This document shows, piece by piece, positions 35,209 through 59,539 of a stretch of 64,000 bases of DNA. The first letter of the stretch is position 1, and each line of letters starts with the position of its first letter. A program made the position numbers and the translations under genes. This DNA comes from Ampullaceana balthica (taxonomy: Eukaryota; Mollusca; Gastropoda; Lymnaeidae): positions 310,001 through 374,000 of the forward strand of contig CALYLW010000500.1 of assembly GCA_944989445.1 (NCBI GenBank), read 5' to 3'. The notes beneath the pieces were generated by a model, which saw nothing but the letters and a program-made list of their open reading frames with translations, was not told the DNA's origin and searched no databases.

Positions 35209-35330
35209 TACAGACGCTGCTTCTATGCAGAAAATTATTGCGTCCTACACTTTTCCATGCGTAGTGTCGAGACCTGCATTTATTATTAAAGTGTTTGAAA
35301 TTTCTGTTGGTATGTCTTATCTGTCTATCG
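35209..35330 (-). mobile_element. LINE 3' end fragment
   Basis: CAGACGCTGCTTCTATGCAG then AAATTATTGCGTCCTAC is the inverse of the 3' end at 49483-49620. The adjoining microsatellite takes the place of the usual tail. Confidence 0.75.
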
Positions 35331-37020
35331 CTATTTAAAAAATACTCTACCTCTTATGGTTTTACAACAATAGCTAGAAAATTAAATATTGTTTAGCTGG
35401 ATTAATAAGGAGCACACCAAAACATGTAATTAAAAACATGCTGGCTTCTAAAATTCATGATAGTAGTTTAAAAATACCAGCAGCTACAGTCAAGGGATAT
35501 ATCATTATAACATCACACAAATAGGATTGAGTTCATTTGTCAACTCATACTCATAAAATAGTTTTTCATAGGAAATTACTGCCGAACATCATACATTTAT
35601 AAAAACTTTATGCATTTAAACTATGGAAAATGGCAAGGTTTTTTTTTCTATTTCTACAATCGGATAATAAAGAACACCTTTTTTAAATTTAACGAGTAAC
35701 AAAAGGGAATTTCTTATGAACTTTAAAAAAAAATTATTATGTTTTAAAATATTCTTCATAGCTTTTAATTTTTAAGACATAATAAGTTTCACAAAACTTC
35801 AAATATTTGACTGCATTTTTACCCGTACAGAATTCAGAATATATAAAACCATATTTATGAAAAAATATTTGAAATTATCTTACTGTTTCAATAAATATAA
35901 CGTGATGCATTATTGTTTTGAAATGTTATCAAGTGCGATCACTTTGTTAATTGTGGTTATTGGATATGGACGACTTTTCATGAACTTTCTGAGGAGGTCT
36001 TCAGTGCGTGATCGACGGACTTGTATTGATTTCTCGACTGTCACGTCAACACGGTACCAGCATTAATCAATTGTTAATCTTGAGGGTAGCCAGCCAATGG
36101 GGTCACAGATTCAAAAGAAAACAAACTTTCTTTTTGGCTGCATAGACACGCATGTGCAAACTCACTGTACTAGCTCGTAAAAAAACACTTTAATTTTCAG
36201 TCATTTACATTTAATAAATACTTACATCGCCAGTAAAAAGGATTTTATGTGTACGTTGCATTAAAAAAAATTCAATATAAAAAAAAATCTATTATGAAAA
36301 TAGTTTAGACGATAACATTAAAATGAACTGAGCCGGTTTAAAGCATAATTTAATTAGGTGTTCTTTGTGTATGCCAAGTAGGTAATAGAGTTGATTGAAA
36401 AACAAAACGGATGAAAGTTGAACCCAGATCTTTCTTATTGTGTGACAGGGGTAGTAATTAGTTTTGTTACATCTGAATGAAAGGTAAGTCTTATCATCAT
36501 TATTATTTTTATCCCCTTGGAACAATCAGAGGAAAGTAAATGGGTAAAAAGAAATTATTAAAACCGGATTTTATGGTGATATTTAAAAAAAATTAATTAA
36601 GGCACTGTTGAACCTTTTAATACTGAATACAGAGACATGGTCAACAATATTGGTAAAAATAAATATATAATATAATAATAATAATAATAATTGTAATGAA
36701 ATTAATTGTGAAAGACTGTTCGAAATATTAAAAATTGTACAAATAAAAAATATTGCTATTTCAGTTTACAAAACTAAGTAATGGATTGTTATACCTCCGT
36801 GCATTCGCCTATATATAATATTTATTATATATATGTTAAGAATGCAATTTCATAAATAGCCTCAACAGCGCTAAAAATGCATAATGGATAGTTCTTCAGC
36901 TCTACCACGTTATTTCTAGAGAAACAAATTTTGGGTGCTTTTTTTTGTTGTAACTAAGCGCCCCACCAGATTTTAGAAGAAAAAAAATTTGTTCAAATTT
37001 GTTAAAATATTAATTTTAAA
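35331..37020. other. AT-rich spacer, no gene seen
   Basis: Contains an (ATA)n run near 36667-36692. No supported ORF. Confidence 0.5.
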
Positions 37021-37022
37021 AA

Positions 37023-37145
37023 ACTTAAGAAACCAAGTTATTGACTATAAATCCGTTATATACAAGACATAACTAAAAGAATGTTCATTATAATACGCAT
37101 CGCACGACAATCCAAAAATCCTAAATTGTAGTTATGTCTCAAATA
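37023..37145 (-). repeat. ~490-bp dispersed repeat (copy I), truncated
   Basis: AACCAAGTTATTGACTATAA then AATGTTCATTATAATACGCA, ending at a breakpoint before the next repeat. Confidence 0.75.
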
Positions 37146-37149
37146 TATA

Positions 37150-37835
37150 AGGACTAGCTGTGGTACCCGGCGCAGCACGATTTAAAAAATTGTAAACAGA
37201 TAAAAAAAAGAATAGAATTCCTAGGGTTCTGAAATTTTGCATGGGACCCTCATTTGACCCGGGACAGGTCATAGGCTATGTTTCAACGAGGGTGACCACC
37301 CCTAGGGTAACCTAACCCTACTCAGGGTCACCTTTATTTGCTATTGTGTTTATTGAAGCTACGAAGTGTGAATTAAATATAAATATGTATTGTTGTTATG
37401 AAGAATAAATGAAATTAATCTCTTTATTTCTCAAGATGTGATAAAATTGAATGGGGGATACGATCTTAAATATTACCCGGAAAAAAGGCATTTGTTGCAC
37501 CCGGCCCCGAAGAAATGGACATTATGAGTTCAGTGCAATGCAGTATTTTAATAAAGGCCCTCACTTACTTATATACCAAGTTTGCTCAAGAATCATTCAT
37601 TTATACAGTAGCTAACGCTCAAACTAATCTTTATAAAGCTCATATAATAAAAAAAGCAGCATCATGGGCCCTTTTACCCTATTGGTGGTCACCTGGGGTT
37701 GAAACATAGCCTATGACCTGTCCCGGGTCAAATGAGTGTCCCATGCAAAATTTTAGCCCCCTAGGTCCAACGGTTTTGAATTCTATGGGTAACAAACAAA
37801 CAACATTTCATCTTTATATATTAGATTTATAGTAA
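37150..37835. repeat. Inverted-repeat element with ACTAGCTGTGGTACCCGGC end
   Basis: Arms at about 37238-37312 and 37676-37755 are inverted copies of about 75 bases (TCATTTGACCCGGGACAGGT, GGCTATGTTTCAAC). The left edge has GGACTAGCTGTGGTACCCGG; the right edge has AACAAACAAAC then CTTTATATATTAGATT, a common motif pair of invertebrate retroelement tails. It looks like two copies head to head. Confidence 0.7.
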
Positions 37836-37979
37836 AACAAGTAATAAAAACTCGAATGAGTATTTAAGCGCAATTTCCAACAAAGAATTTCCGACTTTTT
37901 ATTCCAGGGAAATCATTCTACATTACATTCAAAGTCGATTTAAAAAAGTAATTTGAAAGTAAACAAAAATGACGTCATA

Positions 37980-38970
37980 TCCCTCACTCTACATTACACC
38001 AAGAATGTGTCAATATAATGCGCACCCCGCACCAATCTAACATTAGTATTAACAAAGTGGGAAAACCCCATTAACTATCACTCTAGATGACATTAAAAGT
38101 AATTTCAAATCAATAATTCTGAGACTAAAGAAAAAAAATTGCTTTCTACAAATTGCTGCTAAAATTACGGGAGTCGAACGCAAATAGATTTTTGAAAAAT
38201 TCCTTCTCCAAGATTGTTCTAAATATTATAAGCTATTGTTTGGCGTTTGTTTCAACCCGATAGATGGGATGGTTGGCAAGAAATTGACAAAATACTGATA
38301 TTTTTCGTTTTTTTAAAATATTTTCCAGGAAAGCCAGTAAACCTTTTCGGTATTTTTTGGCCGTTGCACATCCTTGAGACCTCCTTAGCATATTTGCAAA
38401 AGACCCGAACCCTCTTTCTGGTATGGTTCAGGAGGAGTTGCATGAGAAAGCTCGAAAAGTGCACAGACATTTCAAATGTATAAACGCAATTTTCACGGGA
38501 AATTGCGTTAACAAACTTCTACAGTCAGCCTGCTAAATTTCAGCTCGATATGATCACGGGAAAAGGTTTGTAAAAACATGTTTAACATAGTGCGCACCAC
38601 GAGACAGATTAGCAATTAATAGCCTTTACGTTTACAGATCTGGAATATATTTTTAAAAAGGTATCGTCAATATAATACGCACCCCACAGCGCAACAAGAA
38701 AGTATTAAAAAGGTCATTCAATATAATACGCAACGCAAAAATTAACATTCTACATAGAGATAAATAGAGATAATCTAAAAATTAATTAATTTAATTACAG
38801 TAAATTCGATCGATCTGAAATTTTGATACATCATTTTTATCATCGGCACGAGTCTGTCTGCAAAATTTCAGTTCGCTAGCATACGAAGAAGTGGGTTAAA
38901 AATCGATCCAAAGTTTTTTTGGCAAACAAGGCATAAAGCAAGCAGACGCCACGAGTTAATATAAAGGATT
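37980..38970 (-). repeat. ~490-bp dispersed repeat (copy J), diverged and interrupted
   Basis: AATATAATGCGCACCCCGC at 38011 and 38575-38960 (CATGTTTAACATAGTGCGCA, CGATCGATCTGAAATTTTGA, ending GAGTTAATATAAAGGATTTA) belong to the family. About 500 bases of other sequence lie between. Confidence 0.7.
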
Positions 38971-40310
38971 TAAAAAGAAGATTTAAATGTATATTTTTAA
39001 CAGCATTTCAATGTTTTCTTTTTCTTATTCTTTTTTAACATATAGTAACACGTCTTTCATCTTGTGCTCTCTTTTTCAAGTTTGTATTTTTCTAGGTTTT
39101 CTAATTTTTTCTTCGATTTGATTCTTTGTACAATTAAATAACATTTTTGATTTCTAAAGAAAGCATTGTGAGACAAACAAAACCAAAAATAAGGTGAAAG
39201 TGTGTGTGTAGAAAAGAGGGTTGGGGGTGTAATTATTTTATAATAACTTAGAATATGAAAAAATGGGTTGCCGTAAAGAAACATTGTTTGATGTTAAAAA
39301 AATATTATTTGTATTTTTATTTTGAGTCTACTTATGTGTAGAATACTTATTTTTTTAATAAGAGAAATTTAAATGTTGCGTTAAAATTATATTTTTTAAG
39401 TCTAAAGAATAAATTATTTGACAAATAAATTTACCTTTCTGCAATTAATCCCAAACCTTCATAAAGAAATGATGTGAGGGCTGTTCTGTCATTATCTACA
39501 AGAAATCCTTTTTCTGTAAGCTACTGGTTTTCTTCAACAGAACTAAGAATTTAAATAAAATAAGATTTTTGTTTACAATTTTTTTCTAAGTCTTAGTTTA
39601 ATGTTAACTAGGTCATCTGAAAGAAAATCCCTGGCCATTTAAGTTCAACAGAAATTTAAAAAAAAAGGATTTATTAAGTGGGGAAGTACGGTAAAGTGCT
39701 AAAGAGGCAAATTGAAAGAGTCATAGAAAACGCTTTAAGTAGGTCCATGTCGAAAACTTGAGTGCAGCTTAAGGGCTGACACAAAAGGTGAAAAGACTGG
39801 AATCGAGGGGAGAGCTTTATATGGCCCTGATAAACCTGAACAAAAGAGGAAAACTCAGTGGAAGAAATTAAATTGATAATACCAGTGCGTCTTTTTGACA
39901 TGATTTTATTGGTTTGCTCTATTGATATGTCAGTAGACTTAAAAAAACTCTAGGACATTTATTTTAATATACAAAATATTTAAAAAATACACATGTAAAC
40001 ACGTACAATAAAACATTGTACATTAAAGCTTTAAAGAAAATATCTTGAAATATATCCAATAACAAGCATGGCATTTCTTCCACTGAGTTTTCCTCTTTCG
40101 TTCAGGTTTATCAGCTCCATACGAACAAAACTTAAAGGCTTAGAACATTTAAGCACCATCAAATTTACAATGGGTAAATCTGGTTAAATATCTTCAAAGG
40201 TCGTAACATTACGGTTAACTATCCTTTTATTAGTCTTTTATTTTATTATAGGAAGTAATTTAATTTACCCTTATTCTTGTCATTAAATTACTGAAGTTTT
40301 GTTTTTCATC
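38971..40310. other. Spacer with a 42-bp inverted repeat
   Basis: No gene seen. Segments 39828-39869 and 40073-40114 are near-perfect inverted copies (CTGATAAACCTGAAC..AGAGGAAAACTCAGTGG) separated by about 200 bases. Confidence 0.7.
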
Positions 40311-40723
40311 CTCTAGAACAGTGGTTCTCAAACTTTTTTTCGAAAACCGCCCAGTAAAAATATTACTCAGCGCCCCCCCCCCGAATTTTTTAAATATTAT
40401 TCTTACACAGAGATAGTCAAACTACGATCCGCGGGCCAGTCAGAGTATATTATGCGGTCCGTAGGCATGTACATGTTGCGATCTTATGTCATGTTAATTT
40501 TCTTTGCTTAGAATTTTTGACATAATTTTGAAATTTTATTCCCAGCATTTGACTCGAATCTAGAAATATGAAAAACGGTTTTATGGCTTCAGAATCATTA
40601 GTAATTGTTTACATACCTGTTCGAAACTACATTTCAGCTCAACTGGAATTGGCTTTTGTTTACGATTTGCATTTCGAAAGGTTTTGAAAATGTGTGATTT
40701 AAAAGCAAATAGACGTTATCTTA

Positions 40724-42950
40724 TCTTATCTGTTACAGACGCTCCTTCTATACAGAAGATTATTGCGTCCTACGCTTATCTATGTTTTTTGTGTTTAGTC
40801 CTGCATTTTTATTAGAGATTTAAATGTTGATAAAGTGTTGGTTTTCCTGGATTCTTCAGGCAACCCATTCCACGCCCGAATTCCGGACGGGAAGAAGGAA
40901 AACGTGTATGTGTTTGTTCTTGCATACGGAATAAGAAAGGTGTTTTTATCCTTATGTCTATCTGAGGGTTGTATTAAGTTATCTTTGTGTTGTACTTCTA
41001 AATTAGAATTAATTGCTTTATGTATGATTACTACTTTGCTTTTGGTTCTTCTATCCTCTAGTGTTTCAAGGTTTAATGATATAACTAATGGTGTTATTCT
41101 TGTCAGTTTCGAATATTCTCCAGTAATGAATCTGGCAGCTCTTTTTTGAATTTGTTCTAGTTTATCAATGTTTTCTTTGGTGGATGGGTCCCATACAGAA
41201 GATGCATATTCTAGTACAGGTCTCACCAAACTGAGGTAGCATTTTAGTTTTATATCTCTATTACATTTGTTAAAGTTTCTTTTTATAAAGCCTAAGGTTT
41301 TGTTTGATTTTTTAATACCTTCATTGACATGGGGATTCCATGATAGTTTCTCATTTATTCAGACTCCTAAGTATTTTGCATCTTTAGTTTGGGTCAGTTC
41401 TTTTCCGTGAATGTAATATTTGGAATTTATTTGTTTCTTTTTCTTTGTTACTCTTAACAGTTGACACTTTTCTGGGTGGAAAGGCATACTCCAGTTAGTT
41501 TCCCATTTTATCAATTCATCTAAGTCTTTTTATAAAATTTTGCTGTCTTGTTCTGATTTAATTGTTCTATAGATTATACAATCATCAGCAAATAACCTAA
41601 CTTTTGTACCTGTTGAGATGTTGTTGGGTAAATCATTTATATAAATTAAAAAGAGTAAGGGACCTAGCACAGTTCCTTGTGGAACTCCTGAGTTAACCTT
41701 TATTGGTGCAGATTTAGATCCATTAATTATTACAGTTTGCTCCCTGCCCAAAAGGAAGTCTTGGATCCAGTGATGTAAGGAACTTGAGATTCAAAAGCAG
41801 TTAAGTTTTTTAAGTAAACTAAGGTGGTGAATTTTGTCAAATGCTTTTGAGAAGTCTAGTATTATTGTATCTATTTGATCATTTTTGTCTAAGGCTTTTG
41901 ATAGTTCATCTATTAAACCTATTACTTGTGTTTCACATGATCTGTTTTTCTAAAGCCGTGTTGATGTGGGCATAGGGCATTATATTTGCCAAGGTGGTTA
42001 ACTATTCTACTATATATTATGTGTTCTAGTAATTTACAGGTGATACTAGTAAGTGATACAGGTCTGTAATTACCAGGGTCTGATTTATCCCCTTTCTTAA
42101 AGAGTGGAGTTACGTTAACTAATTTCCAATCCTGGGGCACTTTACCCTGGTTTAGAGAGACTTGAAAGAGAACTACAAGGATTGGGGACAGTTCATTGCT
42201 TAGTTCTTTTAATAACCTTGCAGGCAAATCATCTGGGCCAGTAGCTTTGTTTATTTTTAAGTTTTTTAGGAGTGAATGTATACCTATCTCATCTACAGTT
42301 ATGTTACCTATTTCCTCCATTTTATTTAAATTTATTAAAACTTCCTTGTCGCCTGAGGCAGAAAACGATGATGCAAAATATGTTTTAAAGATATTAGCTT
42401 TAGTTTCATTATCATTATAGGTTTTATTATTTGAGCCTTTTGGTGTGGCTATTCCTGAAGGTTCCATTTTTTTAGATTTGATAAAGGACCATAAGTTTTT
42501 ATTGTTATTTTTGGTAATTACATTGTTTATATATTCATTTTGGAGGTTCGACTAAGTTTTTGTGTCAAGTGTTTAATCTTTAAGTATTTTTTGTGTATCC
42601 TATATGAATAGGTAGCTTTATATTTCTTAAATAAGTTCTCTTTTTGTTTGCATAGCTTTTTTAATCTAGAATTGAACCAGCATTTGTTAATTTTATTTGA
42701 TGTTAGTTTTGTTGGAATATTCTCATCCATTATAGTTTTTAGATTTTTTAAAATATCTTTCCAAATTTCTTCTACTGGGCTTATTTGTGTTAAATTTACT
42801 TAGGAAAGTTTGTTGGAAGTTAGCCGCTGATTGGTGTAGTTTTATTGAATTACATTTATTCCAAAGATAGATTATTCTTCTAGGTATCTTATTAATTTTA
42901 GTTTTTATTGTATTGGTGATTTAATAATGGGTGCTACCAAAGAAAGTAAG
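40724..42950 (-). mobile_element. Jockey-like LINE, antisense, 5'-truncated, decayed
   Basis: On the minus strand, 42467-41922 encodes KINKATGPDDLPARLLKEL and LFKKGDKSDPGNYRPVSLTS, 41751-41530 encodes VNSGVPQGTVLGPLLFLIYI and the FADDCIIYR catalytic box, and 41229-40795 encodes VRPVLEYASSVWDPSTKENI and SGIRAWNGLPEE. The frames are broken between these blocks. The 3' end (40724-40790) carries the AGAAG..CTTCT hairpin and a TTATC-type tail. It is inserted in the hAT element. The clade is probably the Jockey/CR1 group; a finer assignment is not possible by eye. Confidence 0.88.
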
Positions 42951-42999
42951 ATTGAGGACGAATGTCTTTTTTAAATGAAAAATTAACTGTTAAATATTA

Positions 43000-44600
43000 G
43001 CTTCACGAGCGTTGGGAGAAAAGCAGCCTGCTTGCTGTGCAGTGAGTGTGTGAGCGTCTTTAATGAGTGCGACTTAAAAAGATACCACCAAACAAAACAT
43101 TTGAGTTTCGGGCACAATTTAACGAACCAATAGAGAAAAAGGAAATGCAAGAAGTTTTTTAATAATTTAAAGAAGCAGCAAAATTTTTCACCAAAAGTCT
43201 TAAATACAAGATGCTGCAACCGAAGCCAGTTTGGAGATATCTCATAAGATCGTAAAACGGAACAAGCCCTTTTCTGACAGTGAATTTATCAAGAAATGCT
43301 TGACATATGCAGCAAGCGTTATGTGTCCAGAACAGAAAACATAATTTGACACTATTTCTTTATCAAGGGAACTTAAGTCAGACGTTTTGAAAAAAAAGTG
43401 ACAATTTGATGCACCAACTTCGAGATGCCAGCAAATACTTTTTTTGGTACTCTCGCATTGGATTAAAGTACCAATGTATAGGAACAGCACAATTGTTGGT
43501 ATTTATACGGGGAAATACATCCTCGTTTCGAGCTTAACGAAGAATTACTCTGTGTTGAGGCACTCAAAGACACAACTACAGGCCAGGATTTATTCAATAC
43601 TGTAGAGAACTGTGTTGAAATAACTGGGTTCGTGTGGAACAAGATGGCCAGTGTAATAACCGATGGAGCGCGAGCTTTAACTGGAAAAAGTAGTATGAAC
43701 AATAAAATGAAAGAATATCAGCCTGACCACACACTCTTACCTCTCCACTGTGGAATCCATCAAGAAAGTCTGTGTAAGGCTGATTTGAATTTCAAGCAGT
43801 TGTTAGTATGATAAACTTTTTAAAAGCCAGGGAACTTAATCACAGGTGTTAAAAGCACTGTTTGAAGATTTGAATATTATATTATCTACCACACCAGTAT
43901 CCGCTGGCTGAACCTGGGCAAGTTATTGAGGCGAGTATGAGATCTCAACGAAGGAATAGTTATGTTTTATGGAGATGAAGGGTTTTGCTTGTGATTTTGT
44001 TTCTTCCATAGTTAGTGAAGAGTGGAAGTCAGACTACATGTTTTCCATTGACATTGTGGAAAATGTGAATTAACTGAATGTCGAACTTCAGGACAATTGC
44101 TTGTTTGCACATGAAATGTATGTGTATGTTAAATCATTTCAGGCAAAACGCCTCCTGTTCTCCAGGCAAGCAGGTGAAAACAAGTTTTGCCATTTCCTTT
44201 TGCTAAAACAAAAAGCCGTTTCTTGTAAAATGGCTGACAAGTACAAGGACAAGAACCTGGAACCACTTTTAAATATCCTCAGTTCGCAATTTAATGCAGA
44301 AGCTAATTAAGCCCCAGAGGATATACTGTTAGAACTGCTTAACCTAAAAGCAGATTTAATATGAGCTGAAGGAGAAGTTCAAGTTATTTTTTTTGCTTGA
44401 GTTTTTTTTTGCTTGGTGTGGCGTTTCCACACTTTAATAAACTTTGCTGTCAAACTTTTGCCACTACTTGGGTCCACATACATCTGTGAGCAATCTTTTT
44501 CTTGTATGAAAATAAATAAGTCTAACTGACTGCAATTTGAATGCTTACATGCTTACTTGCGAATAATAACAAGTAACCTGGTTCCACAATTCAAGAATAG
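43000..44600 (+). pseudogene. Decayed hAT transposase (ZBED5/GTF2IRD2-like)
   Basis: Broken frames encode FSDSEFIKKCLTYAASVMCP, then RGNTSSFELNEELLCVEALK, DTTTGQDLFNTVENCVEITG, ITDGARALTGKSSMNNKMKE, LPLHCGIHQESLCKADLNF, LNVELQDNCLFAHEMYVYVK and finally TYICEQSFSCMKINKS. The last is the hAT dimerisation motif. The order is that of hAT transposases of the Charlie/ZBED5 type. Several stops and frameshifts show it is dead. Confidence 0.85.
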
Positions 44601-44604
44601 TTCA

Positions 44605-44605
<1 letters not shown>

Positions 44606-44682
<77 letters not shown>
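44606..44682. repeat. (CA)n microsatellite
   Basis: About 38 CA units inside the hAT element; the minus-strand Val-Cys ORF is an artefact. Confidence 0.97.
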
Positions 44683-44685
<3 letters not shown>

Positions 44686-45629
44686 AATTCGAAATCATAT
44701 AAATAAGACGATGAACTTGGTTTGCTGCTACCAGTTTAGAAATCCTCGGCTTTTCGTCAGCAGTAATCTTAAGTAACCGCGATTGACTATTTGCATTAAA
44801 AAAATTAGTTACCGCACTGAATCTACTTTCCACTAAATATGATGACGGAAATGTAATTACGAAATTTTATTTACAGCCCATACTTCAGGATCTCCTTTTC
44901 CAGCCATAATTGTGAATAGCAGCGTTTGAATTTAAAACTAAATTCATTATTTGTAGCTACTTTTTGGAATAAGTTTGCAAATATTTATCAAATAATAGTT
45001 CTTAGCAAATGTGTTCTTCTTTTGTGAACCGCACGAATGGCAAAAGTAAAGCTTCATTTTATGGCAAAGTTGACTCCTTAAGTTGAATAGAAAACAGAAA
45101 TGTTTTAAATAGCTACACAATGTATCTTCAACACCTTGAGCCTTATTCATCAGTTCTGATTTGAACTGTATTATTGCTAAACGAATTTTTCTGGATAATA
45201 TCAGATGCTTGCTTATGTACCATAGTTCGCATTAATTCCCTTATAGCCCGTATAATTTGTTCTTTACCAATAGTATGAGTTTACCCGATTTGGCAATCAA
45301 TAACGAAATATTGTAAGAAGCTAGCAAGTCATTGCCATCTTGTGTGGTTGCTGTTGAAAAGAGATTTGTCAAAGTCAGTTGTTTGATACATTTCTATTTT
45401 AGTGTTTCAAAATTATATAAATCCTTATCTTTTTTTTATCCCCGTTAATTTTATTTCAAATGTTCTTGCAGTCTGGAAGTGCGCAATTGCACACATAAAA
45501 AAACAACTAAATGCAAATGCGGTAACCAAACCAATGTCCACAAGTTTTTAAAAAGAAAAAATAGAACCTTATGATCAGAATACATGAATCAAAATTTTCT
45601 AAATCTTCTCTTCCTTGTTTATGCTTTCA

Positions 45630-45720
45630 CCGCCCCCCCCCCAAATGGACCCGTGGCCTTTCACCGCCCCCCCCCAAATGGACCCGTGGCCTTCACCGCC
45701 CCCCCCCCTGGATCGCTTCA
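45630..45720. repeat. Short C-rich tandem repeat in the hAT end
   Basis: Three units of CACCGCCCCCCCCCAAATGG plus ACCCGTGGCCTT or a variant, just inside the hAT right end. Confidence 0.85.
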
Positions 45721-45790
45721 GTGCCCACAAGGGGGCGGTAGCGCCCAATTTGAGAATCACGGCTCTAGAACTTACCAGTGGTATTAAGTT

Positions 45791-45892
45791 GATAAATAGA
45801 TATATGTTATTTAAACAGGGTATTATCGACCTGACAAGAAGTCTTTTCCGGCCCGTACATACCCTGTTTAAATAATATATATCTATTTATCT
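45791..45892. repeat. 33-bp-arm hairpin-forming inverted repeat
   Basis: 45791-45823 and 45860-45892 are inverse copies with one mismatch (GATAAATAGATATAT, TTATTTAAACAGGGTAT), with a 36-base loop. It begins 20 bases after the hAT target duplication. Confidence 0.88.
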
Positions 45893-46755
45893 ATAAGCCT
45901 ACATTGCAGTCTCACACATATTTTGGTAATTATTTGTTAGTGAACGTTATTTCCAGTCAAATTTCATAGAATAATACATTCTACACATTTGTTAATTTAA
46001 TTTTTAAAGTAATGTGGTACTCGGGAATTAAGATCATGATTAAGTCAAGGCGTTATCTCCACTCCAAGACATTATATTATATGGCCTCATCAGCGGGTAT
46101 AAAGTATTTTGCTACACACTTCTATTAAGGAGAAAGCCGGCGCCTGAGTTTCATGACATCATGTAATACCCAGATGTTGTGTGAAAATATGTGAATGTCA
46201 CTCACGTAACATTTTATTTTAAAAAATGTATGACATCTCCAAGCATACACTAGAAATCTGCTGACATCTGCTGACATCCACTGCTGAGTATGTTGAATTT
46301 TAGCAAGAGTTCACCTAACCGTGAAAATTGATTTATTTTGGGCCATTTTTCACCTAAAATACAAAGTAAATGAAAGTTGCTCTTAAAAGTCAATCTCGAA
46401 ATAAGCGACTATTGTAAAAGAAATAAGGGAGAGTAGAAATGAAACCAACACCATCTGCCAGGGTGGCAGGACCTGAAGGGAGTGAATTTAAAAAAAATCA
46501 TAGTGTGTCTGTGAGGGGGGCGCTTGAAAATTAAATTGGATCAATAAATTCAATATTATAAAACATGGATAAGCCTAAACATATTTTTTTTCTGCATAGA
46601 AGAGGCGTCTGTAAGGTATCAGATGGGACACAAAGCATTCGTCCATTTAAAAAAAAGTATTTTTTTCTAGCGTTGTAAATAGAGTAATCATCATAAATGT
46701 ACAACAACAATAAATAATAAATAGAATCTATTTTTGCAGCATAGTATTATATAAA
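45893..46755. other. Spacer, no gene seen
   Basis: A short LINE-tail-like motif (CTGCATAGAAGAGGCGTCTGT) is at about 46593. Otherwise nothing was recognised. Confidence 0.5.
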
Positions 46756-47160
46756 AAGGGGCTGTCCATAATTTGACGTCATGCGATTTTGGCCGTTTTT
46801 TCATCCCCCCTTTCCCCTCGTCAGGCGTCGTCACAAAAACTTAGACCCCCCTCTAATATGACCTCAGAAAGCTTTGCGGCCACCACTCATAAAAGCTGTA
46901 TTTTCTGTTTGAAAAAGAGAATGTTTCAAATCAATTTTCTGTCATTTAATTATGTATTTAGTGTAATGCTGCATTCTAATATCGTAACATGCGTGAAGAT
47001 ATGTCAAATATCATAAAATAAATTGTAAGAAATCAAATATTTAAGTGGGATTTTTATTTACAGTTGCGAGTTTTGATGTGACGTCACATTTCTCAACACC
47101 CCCCCCCCTCTTCACACATCGTCACAAATGTGATGTGGCTTCATTTATGGATGATGCCAA
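46756..47160. mobile_element. Probable MITE (GGGGCTGTCCATAA ends)
   Basis: The left end GGGGCTGTCCATAATTTGAC and the inverse of the right end, GGCATCATCCATAAATG, share a TCCATAA core. TGACGTCA-like and CGTCACAAA blocks occur on both sides. The 75-codon ORF at 46789-47016 is not supported. Confidence 0.55.
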
Positions 47161-47432
47161 TAATAAAATGTTTTAATATTAACAAAGAAGCATACGAGTT
47201 TTACATGCTAAATATAATATCAACTGTAATATAAATGAATATTACGGCACAATAAATGAATATTACAAAAATGAAAATTACCACATACACTCTAGATACA
47301 ATAGATTGGATTTGTAAAAATGTGATAATGTAATAATAAAATAGAAAGAAATGTTTATTTATTCGTATCCAGCATTCCGTATTTCAAATCTTAGGTTGAA
47401 TTTTGTAATATTTTTACTTTTTATTTTTTTGA

Positions 47433-59127
<11,695 letters not shown>

Positions 59128-59539
59128 ACTAGGTAGTCCAAACTGATTTTTTTAAGCATTAGATATTTTGGTGTATTTCATTTTATAGTACTTTTAATTC
59201 TAAGACATTGGGAAAAAAATTACAGAGTTATCTTAAGAAACAAAAAAGTTATGCTATTTTTAAATTTTTTGAAAAATGGCCAAATATGGTGTTTTTAATA
59301 CTTTTCAAAAAAGTTCATTTTCAAAGACCTGTATTTTCTAAAATAATTGACTGAGTTGTCTAGGAATTGGTCACGTTACTACAAAGTATACAATGTAGCA
59401 GCCCAATTTTTATCAGGCAGTTACATTGATTCATTCAAAAGTAAAAAAATAATTAAAAATTCACAATGTACTATTTTTTCATTTTTATTTTTCGGCCAAA
59501 AAAGCGTAAAATGCACAAATTAAAAATACATAAAATATT

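Larger units (their letters stand above)
40319..45762 (+). mobile_element. 5.4-kb hAT transposon with nested LINE
   Basis: The left end is CAGTGGTTCTCAAACTTTTT; the right end is the inverse of CCGTGATTCTCAAATTGGG. Both sides are flanked by CTCTAGAA (40311-40318 and 45763-45770), a perfect 8-bp duplication typical of hAT elements. Inside are an antisense LINE (about 40724-42950), a decayed hAT transposase (about 43000-44600), a (CA)n run and a C-rich right subterminal array. It cannot make its own transposase. Confidence 0.88.
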
